Below are positions 63,908 to 64,000 of a stretch of 64,000 bases of DNA, piece after piece. This stretch comes from Gemella sp. GTDB lineage: Bacteria > Bacillota > Bacilli > Staphylococcales > Gemellaceae. Every line of letters starts with the position of its first letter. Position 1 is the first letter of the stretch. The DNA is taken from contig JAUMWC010000005.1 in NCBI GenBank assembly GCA_030529855.1, positions 30,157 to 94,156 on the forward strand, read 5' to 3'. The translations under genes were made by a program, and so were the position numbers. The notes beneath the pieces were generated by a model. That model was not told the origin of the DNA. It was given only the letters and a program-made list of their open reading frames with translations, and searched no databases.

Positions 63908-63922
63908 TTAGACTTGGTCTAA
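63908..63922. promoter_or_regulatory. Palindromic operator candidate in the leader
   Basis: TTAGAC, TTG, GTCTAA: perfect 6-bp arms, about 14 bp after the likely start of transcription. The size resembles metal-regulator boxes, but no regulator can be assigned. Confidence 0.6.
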
Positions 63923-63952
63923 GTTTGAATGTAAATTTACAAAGGAGTTAAA

Positions 63953-64000
63953 ATGAAAAAAGATAATGTAATAAAAGTTTTATTAGCAGGAACTGCATTT
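63953..64000 (+). CDS. Start of a probable exported or membrane protein (partial)
   Basis: 16 codons reach the window edge: MKKDNVIKVLLAGTAF. The basic start followed by a hydrophobic run looks like a signal peptide or membrane anchor. AAAGGAG lies eight bases upstream. Nothing more can be said about its function. Confidence 0.65.
   Translation, partial: MKKDNVIKVLLAGTAF

Overview
This is an AT-rich chromosomal segment of a low-GC Gram-positive bacterium (Bacillota, Bacilli). Several features point that way: AGGAGG-type ribosome binding sites, many near-consensus sigma-A promoters and intrinsic terminators, long-form Hpf, comFA/comFC, a PyrR-attenuated pyrimidine operon, CggR-led glycolysis genes and a class 1B PyrD. 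Gene content and style resemble Gemella or a close relative, but that genus call is inference from memory and was not computed. I saw no rRNA, tRNA, CRISPR array, insertion sequence or prophage.

Layout. 1-2648: end of a probable glutamate dehydrogenase gene, then an ABC-2 efflux operon with its own TetR regulator and two matching palindromic operators. 2686-9841: DJ-1/PfpI and class-I amidotransferase pair, deoxynucleoside kinase, ychF, an AEC-family carrier with a D-2-hydroxyacid dehydrogenase, and a membrane-anchored alpha/beta hydrolase. 9883-11602: a LytTR regulator with a DUF3021 membrane partner, divergent from a DUF4097-like solenoid protein. 11720-18422: pip-pepP (proline peptides), coaX-hslO, xpt-guaB. 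18510-21681: a Wzz/BY-kinase pair without other capsule genes, then a three-repeat cell-wall amidase. 21731-24827: SDR, M20 peptidase, luciferase-like monooxygenase.

24866-29014 is the most striking block. An OmpR-type two-component system is followed by three PepSY-domain exported proteins and a truncated relative. Four promoters here, including the one driving the two-component system itself, share an identical architecture: ATTCAT-N5-ATTCAT-N10-TATAAT. Two of them also start with the same 5' hairpin. This looks like a compact, self-contained envelope-stress regulon.

29276-44427: Bcr/CflA exporter, a LemA-like membrane protein, trmR-udk-greA-mtnN, hpf, comFA-comFC, pcp, an XRE regulator flanked on both sides by the same 16-bp palindrome and divergent from a lipoprotein, rpsU, an ABC-F ATPase, a DUF1934 protein and a PTS EIICB gene with a likely cre site. 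44500-45000 holds unexplained inverted repeats and then the first PyrR attenuator. 45008-54462: pyrR, second attenuator, pyrB-pyrC-carA-carB-pyrD-pyrF-pyrE, making UMP from bicarbonate and glutamine. The pyrK gene expected beside a class 1B pyrD is absent. 54545-56481: an uncharacterised protein and an ATP-grasp enzyme. 56531-63732: cggR-gap-pgk-tpiA-gpmI-eno, the lower glycolytic operon, with an operator-like element and a strong gap-pgk intercistronic hairpin. The window ends in the first codons of an exported or membrane protein behind a palindromic operator.
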